Shown: positions 7,911 through 15,804 of the stretch, piece by piece | Layout: each line of letters opens with the position of its first letter | Numbering within the stretch: the stretch's first letter is position 1 | From: Lentzea kentuckyensis | Lineage (GTDB): Bacteria > Actinomycetota > Actinomycetes > Mycobacteriales > Pseudonocardiaceae | Direction: 5' to 3' | NCBI RefSeq assembly: GCF_002150765.1 | Contig: NZ_MUYM01000072.1 | Location: 1-64,000 of the forward strand | Length of the DNA stretch: 64,000 nt | Notes under the pieces: model-generated | What the model saw: the letters and a program-made list of their open reading frames with translations, nothing else | The model's database searches: none | Told to the model about the DNA's origin: nothing | Translations under genes and position numbers: made by a program

Positions 7911-9116
7911 TCAGTGGATGACGTGCTGCAAACCGCGGTCCCGGCGGGTCTGCACGCGCTCGCGGACCATGAGCCAGCCGAGCACCGCGCACTGCGCTAT
8001 CGCCACGCCGCCGAACACCACCGAGTCGAGCAACAGGGGCGCCGGCACCCCGTCACCGGTGATCCGGCCGATCACGCCGGTGGCGAACCGGTAGGCCACC
8101 GGGGCGCCGGCGAGCACGAACGTCGTGAGGCTGGCCGTGTACCCGGCCACGACGAGCCACGAGTACCAGCGCGCCACCTGGCGGTCGACCGGGTGCAGCA
8201 GCGACTCGTCGGTCTCATCGCGCCCGAACAGCCGCCGGAACCGGTTGCGGACGATCTGGCGGGCCGCGCCGTGCAGGTCGACGCAGCCGAGCACCGTGGT
8301 CACGAGGACGTAGATGTCCGTGCGCAGGTAGAAGAAGAACTGCCAGATGACCCGCAGCAGGGCGGCGAACGCCACTGCCAGCAGGAAACGACCCACACCC
8401 GACAGCGAACCGTCCGGGTGCCGCGTCAGGTCGGCGGCGATGGTGCACACGGCGATCCCGATGAGGTCGGCCAGCAGCCCGGCCACGATCGGCAGGTACC
8501 GCTTGCGCCGCGGCACCGCCACGAGCCCGTCCAGCGAGGTCTCCAGCACGATGAAGTAGAGCCGCCGCCCGATTCTCAGTCGCGATTTGACGCCGAGTCT
8601 GCGTCCGGCCAATGCGTGAAATGACTCGTGCATGAGCAGCAGTGGAATTGCGGCGACGAACAGGCCGGCCTGGATCACCATGTAATAGTCGGAGAAGAAT
8701 ATGTTGTGATAACTCGGCCTGAGGTCCGCGTTGAACACCATGACGAACAACGCCCACCCGGCCAGACCCGCGTAGACCACCCAGGCCACCGGGGAGAACA
8801 GCGCGGCACCGAGCCGTGAGAAGCGCACCGGCGCGCTCTCCGTGGCCAGTTCGCCGGACCTGCGGATGAGGTCGAGCTCGCCCAGTCCCGCGACGACGTC
8901 CTCGATGTCGACGTCTTCGCCGTAGGCCTGCTCGAACCAGCCGGCGGCCTGGCGCGGCGTGTCGCCCGCGACCAGTCTGCGCACGAGTTCGGCGCCCTCA
9001 ACTGGGAAGATGCCGTAGGAGTCGACGTCGGCCCTGCCGATCGTCACCTCGTCGCCGTCCTCCAGGAACACCAGCGGGTGCAGTGGCACCGGCCGGTCCG
9101 GATCGAACTCGGTCAC
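7911..9116 (-). CDS. PqqD-like plus HExxH (M50-like) membrane protein of a RiPP locus
   Basis: A 401-residue membrane protein. Residues 10-95 (LVFLEDGDEVTIGR ... AAGWFEQAYGEDVDIEDVVAGLGELDLI) resemble a PqqD/RRE-type winged helix, the fold that binds RiPP leader peptides. Hydrophobic segments follow, and residues 163-167 are HESFH inside LLLMHESFHALAGRRLG, the zinc-binding motif of M50 site-2-type peptidases, on the face of a membrane helix. A further intramembrane segment LLADLIGIAV may supply the third ligand. GTG 9116 is preceded by GGGGGAGGAG. The gene lies directly after the 35-residue peptide gene. The likely role is to bind the peptide and cleave or export it; no dedicated ABC exporter is present. 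The family is recognised only by motif. Confidence 0.8.
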   Translation of the reverse strand: MTEFDPDRPVPLHPLVFLEDGDEVTIGRADVDSYGIFPVEGAELVRRLVAGDTPRQAAGWFEQAYGEDVDIEDVVAGLGELDLIRRSGELATESAPVRFSRLGAALFSPVAWVVYAGLAGWALFVMVFNADLRPSYHNIFFSDYYMVIQAGLFVAAIPLLLMHESFHALAGRRLGVKSRLRIGRRLYFIVLETSLDGLVAVPRRKRYLPIVAGLLADLIGIAVCTIAADLTRHPDGSLSGVGRFLLAVAFAALLRVIWQFFFYLRTDIYVLVTTVLGCVDLHGAARQIVRNRFRRLFGRDETDESLLHPVDRQVARWYSWLVVAGYTASLTTFVLAGAPVAYRFATGVIGRITGDGVPAPLLLDSVVFGGVAIAQCAVLGWLMVRERVQTRRDRGLQHVIH

Positions 9117-9136
9117 CTCGCTCCTCCCCCTGGTGA

Positions 9137-9166
9137 GATGCGCTGGGCGCCGAGGCCCAGCGCATC
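9137..9166 (-). terminator. Perfect 12-bp hairpin between peptide gene and its maturase
   Basis: GATGCGCTGGGC (9137-9148) and GCCCAGCGCATC (9155-9166) are exact reverse complements around a 6-nt loop. The hairpin lies 11 bp after the stop codon of the peptide gene and before the ribosome site of the next gene. There is no U-tract. Such a structure commonly acts as a partial terminator or RNA 3' stabiliser that makes precursor mRNA more abundant than mRNA for the modifying enzymes. Confidence 0.65.
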
Positions 9167-9177
9167 CGCGCCGCGCC

Positions 9178-9285
9178 TTAGACCGGCTTGGTGTTGTACT
9201 GCGAGCAGGCGGCCGCCGTGAGGCGGACCGGCCCCACCTTGCGCACCGTGATCTTCTTCATTTTCGTCGACTTGGTCTTCTCCAT
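9178..9285 (-). CDS. 35-residue RiPP precursor-like peptide
   Basis: A very small gene at the head of the operon. ATG 9285 is preceded by AGAGGAGG at ideal spacing, and TAA ends it at 9178. The first half of the peptide is strongly basic (six Lys and two Arg in the first 21 residues, motif MKKITVRKVG). The last 13 residues read TAAACSQYNTKPV, with a single Cys at position 27. The leader/core layout, the following hairpin, the SARP-like repeats upstream and the PqqD/HExxH gene downstream all fit a ribosomally synthesised and modified peptide. It matches no lanthipeptide, lasso or thiopeptide precursor I know: one Cys, no LanM/LanB, no YcaO, no lasso B/C genes. The modification and activity are unknown. 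Confidence 0.75.
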   Translation of the reverse strand: MEKTKSTKMKKITVRKVGPVRLTAAACSQYNTKPV

Positions 9286-9336
9286 GAGAGCACCTCCTCT
9301 GGCCTGGATACCGACACGAGTGAGTCTGCCCGCGCT

Positions 9337-9364
9337 CTCCAAGAAATCTCCAAGAGTGCTCCAA
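9337..9364 (-). promoter_or_regulatory. Three 11-bp-spaced TTGGAG repeats, likely SARP operator
   Basis: On the minus strand TTGGAG occurs at 9364-9359, 9353-9348 and 9342-9337, an exact 11-bp period. SARP activators bind short direct repeats of this period next to the -10 box. The sequence CAGACT begins 8 bp after the last repeat and could be the -10 element. The block is about 50 bp upstream of the peptide gene and shares a 135-bp divergent region with the dehydratase gene. Confidence 0.7.
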
Positions 9365-9420
9365 AATCGAATTCACGCCTCCGGGAAATGAAAGTTTCGG
9401 CGATTGACTAAGGTGAGGCC

Positions 9421-10389
9421 ATGGCTGAGCTGCTGACCATCGACGACGTGCGGGCCGCCGCCGAGGTGCTCGACGGACGGGTGCTGCGCACGCCGACGCT
9501 CCGCTCCCCCGGGCTGTCCGCGCTGTTCGGCGTCCCGACGACGGTGAAGCTGGAGTTGTTGCAGCGCACCGGTTCGTTCAAGACGCGCGGCGCGTTCGCG
9601 AAGATCCTCTCGCTGTCCGGCGCGGCGCGGGCGGCGGGCGTGGTCGGGGTCAGCGGCGGCAACCACGGCATCGCGCTGGCGGACGTCGCTCGTTCGCTGG
9701 ACGTGGCCGCGACCGTCGTGATGCCCTCCACGGCACCCGCGCGCTCGGTGGAACTCGCCCGCGCCTCAGGGGCGGACGTGCGGCTCACCGACGATCTGCC
9801 GTCCGCGTTCGCGCTGTTGAACGAATTGGTGGCGGCAGGCAAGACGCTCGTGCACCCCTATGACGACCCGGTCGTGGCCGCGGGCCAGGGCACGGTGGGC
9901 CTGGAGTTCGCGACCGACGCCCCTGACCTGACCGACGTGCTCGTGAGCATCGGCGGTGGAGGGCTCATCTCCGGTGTCGCGACGGCGTTCCACGCGCTCG
10001 TACCCGGCATCCGCGTGTGGGGTGTGGAGGTCGAGGGCGCCGACGCGATGCACCGCGCGCTGGCCGCGGGCGGGCCGGTGGACTTCACGCCGACGTCGAT
10101 CGTCTCGACGCTCTCGGCTCCCCACGTGTCGCAGCTGACCTACGACCACACCGTCGCTCTGGTCGAGGACGTGCTGGTGGTGTCGGACGCCGAGGCCGTG
10201 CGGGGCTCGATCACGCTGGCCGAGACGCAGAAGGTGTGGGCCGAGCCCGCCGCCGGGTGTCTCGTCGCGGCGGCGGGCTCGGTGCTCGATCGGGTCGGGC
10301 CGGGGGCCCGGCTCGGGATCGTGGTGTGCGGTGGGAACGCGACCTTCGCCGATGTGGCGAGGTGGGCCGATCAGCACCTCTCCCAGTAG
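9421..10389 (+). CDS. Threonine/serine dehydratase (PLP-dependent)
   Basis: A 322-residue fold-type II PLP enzyme that deaminates threonine or serine to the 2-keto acid; racemase activity in the same family cannot be excluded. The PLP lysine is Lys54 in RTGSFKTRGAF. The substrate loop reads SGGNHGIALA near residue 77. The glycine-rich phosphate loop is VSIGGGGLISG near 177. It lacks the C-terminal ACT regulatory domain of biosynthetic IlvA, so it is probably catabolic and not isoleucine-feedback controlled. AAGGTGAG precedes ATG 9421. Its promoter region is shared with the divergent peptide operon, but a functional link is not evident. It overlaps the following convergent gene by 19 bp. Confidence 0.9.
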   Translation: MAELLTIDDVRAAAEVLDGRVLRTPTLRSPGLSALFGVPTTVKLELLQRTGSFKTRGAFAKILSLSGAARAAGVVGVSGGNHGIALADVARSLDVAATVVMPSTAPARSVELARASGADVRLTDDLPSAFALLNELVAAGKTLVHPYDDPVVAAGQGTVGLEFATDAPDLTDVLVSIGGGGLISGVATAFHALVPGIRVWGVEVEGADAMHRALAAGGPVDFTPTSIVSTLSAPHVSQLTYDHTVALVEDVLVVSDAEAVRGSITLAETQKVWAEPAAGCLVAAAGSVLDRVGPGARLGIVVCGGNATFADVARWADQHLSQ

Positions 10390-11591
10390 TTCGGCGAGAT
10401 CTGGCGGATGGTGCTGGTGGTGAAGGTGTTCCACAGGCCGAGCGGCTGGTTCGAGCCGAGCGCGTAGGTCTGCCCGAGCGTGGCGTAGGCGCGGCCGGCG
10501 GTGGTGTGGGCGTAGTTGCTCGCGGTGACGCACTGCGGGACCGGTGTGGTCGTGGTGGTCGTCGGCGGTGGGGTGTCGCCGCTCATCGCCTTGACCATGT
10601 TCACCACGGCGGCCATCTGCGGGCCGGTCTTCAACGCGTACTGGGCGGACTGGTAGCCCCACCAGTCCCAGCAACCGCGCGGGTTGCCGGTCATCGTGGT
10701 GGCCTGCGGGTAGAGCACGATCATGTTGTTCGTGTCGGCGTACTCGTTGAGGTATCCCTTGTCCATCAACGCGTTGCCGACCAGACCGTAGTACTGGTAG
10801 CAGCCGTGCAGCGTCACCATCAGCTTGCAGGGTCCGGACTCGCACGCCTTCGGCACGTACGCGAACCCCTCCGCGCCCATGCTGATCGACGCCGCGTTGC
10901 CGCCGGGTGCGTACCGGCTCTGGTCGAACCGGACGAGCTTGCCGGACAACGCCGACGCGGCCGGGTTCACCTGACCGAACAGGTGCGCCAGCATCTCCTT
11001 CACCGGATCGGCGGCGCCGCAGTTGTTGACGTACGGCGACGACGTGGACCCGCAGCTGTTCGGGCCGATCGGGCTGACCCACGCGTGACCGGCCGCGGAG
11101 GTGTTGTTGTAGGCGACCCGCGCGCCGAAGTCGCGGTAGTAGGTGGCCAGGTCGTCGTTCACCGCGGGGGCGACCGTCTGGTCGGCGGTGCCGTGGAACA
11201 GCCACACCGGGTCGCCGGACAGGTTCTGGGCCGGGTCGACGGTGCCCGCCGCCGCACGGGTGCGGGTCAACTGCTCCAGCTCGGCCGGTGTCTTGCGCGG
11301 CTGGAAGGTGTCCATGCACGCGTACAGGGCGGTGTTCACGTTGTTCTGCGCGCAGTCGTACGCGCCGGCGGAGAAGATGCCCGCGCCTTGGAACACCCCG
11401 GAGTACGCGACGTGCAGCTGGTTGGCCAGGAAGCCGCCGGACGACAACCCGCTGACGTAGGTGCCGGTGATGGTGTAACCGCCGAGGGTGCCCGCTTGGG
11501 GCGGTGGGACCGCGGCCGTGGAGATCGAGAGGGACGCCGCCGCCAGGCCGGTGGCCACGGCGAGTGCCAGGAACACTTTCCTCAATCGCAT
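10371..11591 (-). CDS. Secreted PHB-depolymerase-family esterase
   Basis: A 406-residue exported alpha/beta hydrolase of the extracellular poly(3-hydroxybutyrate) depolymerase family. A signal peptide covers about residues 1-27. The nucleophile box is GLSSGGFLAN with Ser51. WLFHGTADQTV supplies the probable catalytic Asp region, and VTLHGCYQYYG plus RGCWDWWGY are the family oxyanion and C-terminal motifs. A Thr/Pro linker near residue 345 leads to about 55 C-terminal residues (CVTASNYAHTTAGRAY ... NYWERC) that look like a small disulfide-closed binding module. Substrates could be polyesters or acylated plant polymers. Several Cys pairs fit an extracellular location. Confidence 0.87.
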   Translation of the reverse strand: MRLRKVFLALAVATGLAAASLSISTAAVPPPQAGTLGGYTITGTYVSGLSSGGFLANQLHVAYSGVFQGAGIFSAGAYDCAQNNVNTALYACMDTFQPRKTPAELEQLTRTRAAAGTVDPAQNLSGDPVWLFHGTADQTVAPAVNDDLATYYRDFGARVAYNNTSAAGHAWVSPIGPNSCGSTSSPYVNNCGAADPVKEMLAHLFGQVNPAASALSGKLVRFDQSRYAPGGNAASISMGAEGFAYVPKACESGPCKLMVTLHGCYQYYGLVGNALMDKGYLNEYADTNNMIVLYPQATTMTGNPRGCWDWWGYQSAQYALKTGPQMAAVVNMVKAMSGDTPPPTTTTTTPVPQCVTASNYAHTTAGRAYATLGQTYALGSNQPLGLWNTFTTSTIRQISPNYWERC

Positions 11592-11857
11592 GTGCTCGCC
11601 TCCGTCGTTGCAGGCAGGACGGCGCCGAGGTTAAGAGCCGATAACAGGGCTGCACCACGTGTGCGGCCTACACCTCGCGTCGCCGCACGACGTCGGTCAG
11701 AGCCATAGTGCACTTTCGGCGACAGCTGATCGCACCACAGCGGACTGGTCCGTACGGCCCTGCGGCCCAATTGCGCACGAAACTTCTTGCAACACTTCCC
11801 GGTCCGTCCCAGGCCTGTTAGACCTGGAAGAGAACCCCCCTGCAGCTTGGAGACAAC

Positions 11858-13225
11858 GTGGTTTCCTCGGCTCTTCGCGTCCTGCTCACAGCCGTGCTGG
11901 CCGTCGCCCTGTGCACACCCGTGCAAGGTTTTGCGGCCCCGCCCGGCAGCAAGGACGTCACCGTCACCCTGTTCCAATGGCCGTTCTCCCGCGTGGCCTC
12001 GGAGTGCACAGGCGTCCTGGGCCCCAAGGGCTACGGGTACGTGGAGGTCTCCCCCGCCACCGAACACGTCCAGGGTCCCCAGTGGTGGACCTCCTACCAG
12101 CCCGTCAGTTACCGGATCGCGGGCCGCCTCGGCGACGAGACCGCGTTCCGGAACATGATCACCACCTGTCACGACGCGGGCGTCAAGGTGATCGCGGACG
12201 CGGTGATCAACCACATGAGCGCGGGATCCGGCACCGGCACCGGCGGATCCGGCTACTCGAAGTACAACTACCCCGGCCTGTACAGCGACTGGGACTTCCA
12301 CACCTGCCGTTCGGCGATCAACAACTACCAGGACCGCGGCAACGTCCAGAACTGCGAGCTCGTCAACCTGTCCGATCTGGACACCGGCAGCGACTACGTG
12401 CGCGGCGCCATCGCCGGGTACCTCAACCGGCTCCTCGCCATGGGCGTGGACGGGTTCCGGATCGACGCCGCCAAGCACATCGCCGCCGCCGACATGTCCG
12501 CCATCAAGGCCAAGCTGACCAACCCGAACGTCTTCTGGGTGCACGAGGTCATCTACGGCGCGGGCGAGGCGGTGCAACCCGGCGAGTACACCGGTTCCGG
12601 CGACGTGGACGAGTTCCGCTACGCCTACGACCTCAAGCGGATCTTCAACAACGAGAACCTCGCGTACCTGCGCACGTTCGGTCAGTCGTGGGGCTTCCTG
12701 CCCAGCGGCCAAGCACGGCCGTTCGTCGACAACTGGGACACCGAACGCAACGGCTCCACACTGTCCTACAAGGACAACTCCACCTACACGCTGGCCAACG
12801 TGTTCATGCTGGCCTGGCCGTACGGCGCGCCCCAGGTGTACTCGGGCTACGAGTTCAGCGACAAGGACGCGGGCCCGCCCGGCAACTCCGTCTGCTTCAG
12901 CGGCTGGAAGTGCCAGCACCTGTGGACGCAGATCGCGAACATGGTCGCCTTCCGCAACACCGTCGCCGGCACCGACGTGAACAACTGGTGGGACAACAAC
13001 GGCCAGGACGCCATCGCGTTCGGCCGCGGCACCAAGGGTTTCGTGGCGATCAACCGGGAGACCTTCGCGGTCACCAACACGTTCCAGACCGCGCTGCCCG
13101 CCGGGACCTACTGCAACGTCCAGGAGAACGGCTGCGCCCGCGTGACCGTGGACTCCTCCGGCAAGTTCACCGCGACCCTGGGTGCGGGGACCGCGCTCGC
13201 GCTGCACGTCAACGCACGAGGGTGA
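11858..13225 (+). CDS. Secreted alpha-amylase (GH13)
   Basis: A 455-residue exported starch-degrading enzyme. The signal peptide spans about residues 1-26. The four GH13 regions are readable: VIADAVINH (111-119), GFRIDAAKH with nucleophile Asp203, WVHEVIYG with acid/base Glu230, and [10 protein letters not shown] with transition-state stabiliser Asp294. In most relatives the last motif reads NHD, so the Trp in NWD is unusual. The protein has no starch-binding domain and ends after a short beta domain C. GTG 11858 follows a GGAG. It is transcribed away from the esterase gene and toward the LacI gene, with a hairpin between. Maltooligosaccharides released here may be taken up elsewhere. Confidence 0.93.
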   Translation: MVSSALRVLLTAVLAVALCTPVQGFAAPPGSKDVTVTLFQWPFSRVASECTGVLGPKGYGYVEVSPATEHVQGPQWWTSYQPVSYRIAGRLGDETAFRNMITTCHDAGVKVIADAVINHMSAGSGTGTGGSGYSKYNYPGLYSDWDFHTCRSAINNYQDRGNVQNCELVNLSDLDTGSDYVRGAIAGYLNRLLAMGVDGFRIDAAKHIAAADMSAIKAKLTNPNVFWVHEVIYGAGEAVQPGEYTGSGDVDEFRYAYDLKRIFNNENLAYLRTFGQSWGFLPSGQARPFVDNWDTERNGSTLSYKDNSTYTLANVFMLAWPYGAPQVYSGYEFSDKDAGPPGNSVCFSGWKCQHLWTQIANMVAFRNTVAGTDVNNWWDNNGQDAIAFGRGTKGFVAINRETFAVTNTFQTALPAGTYCNVQENGCARVTVDSSGKFTATLGAGTALALHVNARG

Positions 13226-13228
13226 GGC

Positions 13229-13261
13229 GAGTCGGGCCCGCCCGCGCGGCGAGCCCGACTC
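13229..13261. terminator. Bidirectional terminator hairpin
   Basis: GAGTCGGGC (13229-13237) and GCCCGACTC (13253-13261) form a perfect 9-bp stem with a 15-nt loop. It lies between the convergent amylase and LacI genes and touches the LacI stop codon, so it can serve both transcripts. Confidence 0.65.
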
Positions 13262-14291
13262 AGGACCCGCAGGAGTTCCGGACGACCAGCCGGGTCGGCA
13301 GCACGACGGGTTCCTCGCGGCCGCCGCCGGTGATCATGGCCATGATCGCCTTCGCCGCCGCCACCCCGAAGCCCGGCTTGTCCTGTGCCACGGTGGTCAG
13401 CGCCGGGTCGATCACAGCGGCGATCTCGATGTCGTCGAACCCGACGAGCGCCAGGTCGTCCGGCACGCGCAGGCCCGCGGCACGGGCGGCGAGCAGCGCG
13501 CCCACCGCCATCTCGTCGCTGGCCGCGAACACCGCGGTCGGTGGCTCGTCCAGCGCGAGAAGTCGTTGCATGGCAGCGGTTCCGCTCGCCCGGTAGAAGT
13601 CGCCGGAGACCACGTGCTCGTCCCGGAACCGCAAGCCCGCCTCCTGCAACCCCTTGCGGTAGCCCGCAACACGGGCGTCCGAGGGCTGGTTGCCGACAGG
13701 TCCCGTGATCATGGCGATCCGCGAGTGGCCAAGACCGGTGAGATGCCGGACGGCCGACCGCGCGCCGCCCACGTTGTCCGAGGTCACGTAGGTGGCTCTG
13801 GGGCCGTCGACGGCGACGTCCAGCGCGACGCACGGAACTCCGGACTGCGCGAAGGCTTCGAACGCCTCGGCGTCGGAGCCGCTGTCGATCAGGACCAGGC
13901 CGCCGAGGTGGTGGCGGCGGGTCATGTTCACGTAGCCGACGGGATCGGCGAGCGACGCGCCGACTTCGCGGGCGTCGCCGCTGGTGGCGAGCATCAGCAG
14001 GTGGTAGCCGTGCGCGCTGAGCGCGGACTTCAGCCCGATCAGCAGGTCCTGCAGGTACGGGTGCCGCCAGTCGGGCCGGCGGTGGTCGGTGTCCCAGACC
14101 AGTCCGATCATCGTGGACTGCTTCGTCGACAGCGCACGCGCTGACTCGTTGGGTTGGTAGCCGAGCTCTTTCGCCACCCGCAGCACACGTTCGCGCGTTT
14201 CCTCGTTGACCGTTTCCGGCTGGTTGAAGACGCGCGACACCGTCGCCACGGACACGCCGCAGAGCTGGGCGATCTCACGCCCGGTCGCCAT
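13260..14291 (-). CDS. LacI-family transcriptional regulator
   Basis: A 343-residue repressor of the LacI/GalR family. The N-terminal helix-turn-helix and hinge read REIAQLCGVSVATVSRVFNQ followed by ETRERVLRVAKELGYQPNESARALS. The remainder is a periplasmic-binding-protein-like sugar-sensing domain (MIGLVWDTDH ... PTAVFAASDEMAVG ... VVGFDDIE-like VGFDDIEIAAV). ATG 14291 is preferred because GGAGG precedes it by 6 nt; a GTG 18 bp upstream is the alternative. It is divergent from a sugar-uptake and beta-glucosidase operon and is its probable repressor. An operator-like palindrome lies 20 bp upstream of its own start, consistent with autoregulation. Confidence 0.92.
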   Translation of the reverse strand: MATGREIAQLCGVSVATVSRVFNQPETVNEETRERVLRVAKELGYQPNESARALSTKQSTMIGLVWDTDHRRPDWRHPYLQDLLIGLKSALSAHGYHLLMLATSGDAREVGASLADPVGYVNMTRRHHLGGLVLIDSGSDAEAFEAFAQSGVPCVALDVAVDGPRATYVTSDNVGGARSAVRHLTGLGHSRIAMITGPVGNQPSDARVAGYRKGLQEAGLRFRDEHVVSGDFYRASGTAAMQRLLALDEPPTAVFAASDEMAVGALLAARAAGLRVPDDLALVGFDDIEIAAVIDPALTTVAQDKPGFGVAAAKAIMAMITGGGREEPVVLPTRLVVRNSCGS

Positions 14292-14310
14292 CCGGCCCTC
14301 CGTTTCCACC

Positions 14311-14322
14311 GTAAGCGGTTAC
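14311..14322. promoter_or_regulatory. Candidate LacI-family operator
   Basis: GTAAGCGGTTAC is a 12-bp near-palindrome with a central CG and fits the AANCGNTT core bound by many LacI-family repressors. It sits between the divergent LacI gene and the sugar-transport operon, nearer the repressor. It does not match the Streptomyces CebR box, which is built on GAGCGCTC. Confidence 0.5.
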
Positions 14323-14538
14323 ATAGACCCTATGAGCAGCGCTTTGCCTAGTCAAACCGGTGCGCGAGTTGATCTGTTTATCGTTTTGTTACTTGACGTC
14401 CACCGCGTAACCCCGCTGTCATAGGCGCCACACATCTTCGGCCGGTGGTTCGGACCACGCCGGTTCACCTGTTCCACCAACACTTTTCTGCTTCAGCGCG
14501 CCCAAAAACGACGCACACAGATCGACGGAGGCCTGGAA

Positions 14539-15795
14539 ATGCGCCCCAAAGCACTCGCCCTCGGCTGCGCCGCGCTGGCGACAGCCGTGGTGCTCAGCGG
14601 TTGCGGCAGCGACACCGCCGGCGGCGGGAAGACCAAGCTGACCATCGGGTTGTTCGGCAACTTCGGGTACGCCGAGCTGCTCAAGGAGTACGCGAGCACG
14701 CACCCGGACGTCGAGATCACGGACCGCACCGCGTCCTACTCCGACCACCACAAGAACCTCGCCGCCCACCTCGCGACCAACAGCGGCGCCGCCGACATCG
14801 AGGCCGTGGACACCGGTTACATCAACCAGTTCAAGGCGACGCCGGACAAGTTCGTCGACCTCAACACCAAGGGCGGCGGCGAACTGAAGGACCGCTGGCT
14901 GCCGTGGAAGTGGGAGGGCTCGCTCAGCAAGGACGGCAAGCAGATCGGGTACGGCACCGACGTCGGCGGCCTGGCCATCTGCTACCGGCGTGACCTGCTG
15001 CAGAACGCCGGGCTGCCCGCCGACCGCGAGCAGGTGGCGGCGCTCTGGCCGACCTGGCAGGACTTCATGGCCGCGGGCAAGAGGTTCCAGGAGAAGGCAC
15101 CCGAGGGCGTGAAGTGGTTCGACGGCGGGCCGACCGTGCTCAACGCGATCGTCGGCCAGGCCTCCGTCGGTTACTACGACAAGTCCGACAAGATCGTCGT
15201 GGGCGAGAACAAGGAGATCAAGGCCGGCTGGGACCTCGTGGTCGACGGCGTGCAGGCGGGTCTGTCGTCGAAGCTGCTGTACTCCACGCCGGTCTGGAAC
15301 ACCGGGTTCAAGCAGGGCCAGTTCGCGACCGTGACCTGCCCGGCCTGGCAGATGGCCAAGATCAAGGATCAGGCCGGCTCGGAGGCCGCCGGCAAGTGGG
15401 ACGTCACCTCGGTGCCCGGCGGTGGCGGCAACTGGGGCGGTTCGTACCTCACGGTGCCCAAGGCGGGCAAGAACGTCGACAAGGCCGTGGAGCTGGCGGC
15501 GTGGCTGACCGCGCCCGAGCAGCAGGCCAAGGTGTTCAAGAGCGCCGGGTTGCTGCCGTCGATCCCGAAGCTCTACGACGACCCGTCGATCGTCGACTAC
15601 AAGAACCCGTACTTCAACGACGCCCCGATCGGCAAGCTGTTCACCGACGCGGCGAAGAAGCTGAACCCGCAGTACCAGGGGCCGAAGGCCGGCGACATCC
15701 AGACCGCGATCGGCAACGCGATGCAGCGCGTCGAGCAGGGCAAGCAGAACGGCGAGGACTCGTGGCGCCAGTTCGTCGGCGACGTGCAGAAGTGA
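14539..15795 (+). CDS. Sugar ABC transporter substrate-binding lipoprotein
   Basis: A 418-residue extracellular solute-binding protein, lipid-anchored by the lipobox LSGC (Cys23) after a signal sequence. The following GSDTAGGG is a flexible linker. It has a bacterial SBP family 1 architecture (LTIGLFGNFGYAELLKEYAS, IQTAIGNAMQRVEQGKQ) and binds an oligosaccharide for import. It is the first gene of an operon with two permeases and a GH1 beta-glucosidase, which points to a beta-glucoside such as cellobiose, as in actinomycete CebEFG-BglC systems. The exact sugar is not determined. ACGGAGG precedes the start. Confidence 0.92.
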   Translation: MRPKALALGCAALATAVVLSGCGSDTAGGGKTKLTIGLFGNFGYAELLKEYASTHPDVEITDRTASYSDHHKNLAAHLATNSGAADIEAVDTGYINQFKATPDKFVDLNTKGGGELKDRWLPWKWEGSLSKDGKQIGYGTDVGGLAICYRRDLLQNAGLPADREQVAALWPTWQDFMAAGKRFQEKAPEGVKWFDGGPTVLNAIVGQASVGYYDKSDKIVVGENKEIKAGWDLVVDGVQAGLSSKLLYSTPVWNTGFKQGQFATVTCPAWQMAKIKDQAGSEAAGKWDVTSVPGGGGNWGGSYLTVPKAGKNVDKAVELAAWLTAPEQQAKVFKSAGLLPSIPKLYDDPSIVDYKNPYFNDAPIGKLFTDAAKKLNPQYQGPKAGDIQTAIGNAMQRVEQGKQNGEDSWRQFVGDVQK

Positions 15796-15804
15796 CGCGC
15801 TGAC

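Noticed and set aside
9178-9285. Assigning the peptide to lanthipeptides, lasso peptides or thiopeptides
   Set aside because: One Cys, no Ser/Thr-Cys core pattern, no Gly1-Asp/Glu8 lasso ring pattern, and no matching maturase genes.
14292-14538. Streptomyces-type CebR box
   Set aside because: The GAGCGCTC-centred palindrome is not present; only the GTAAGCGGTTAC near-palindrome was found, so the sugar remains undetermined.
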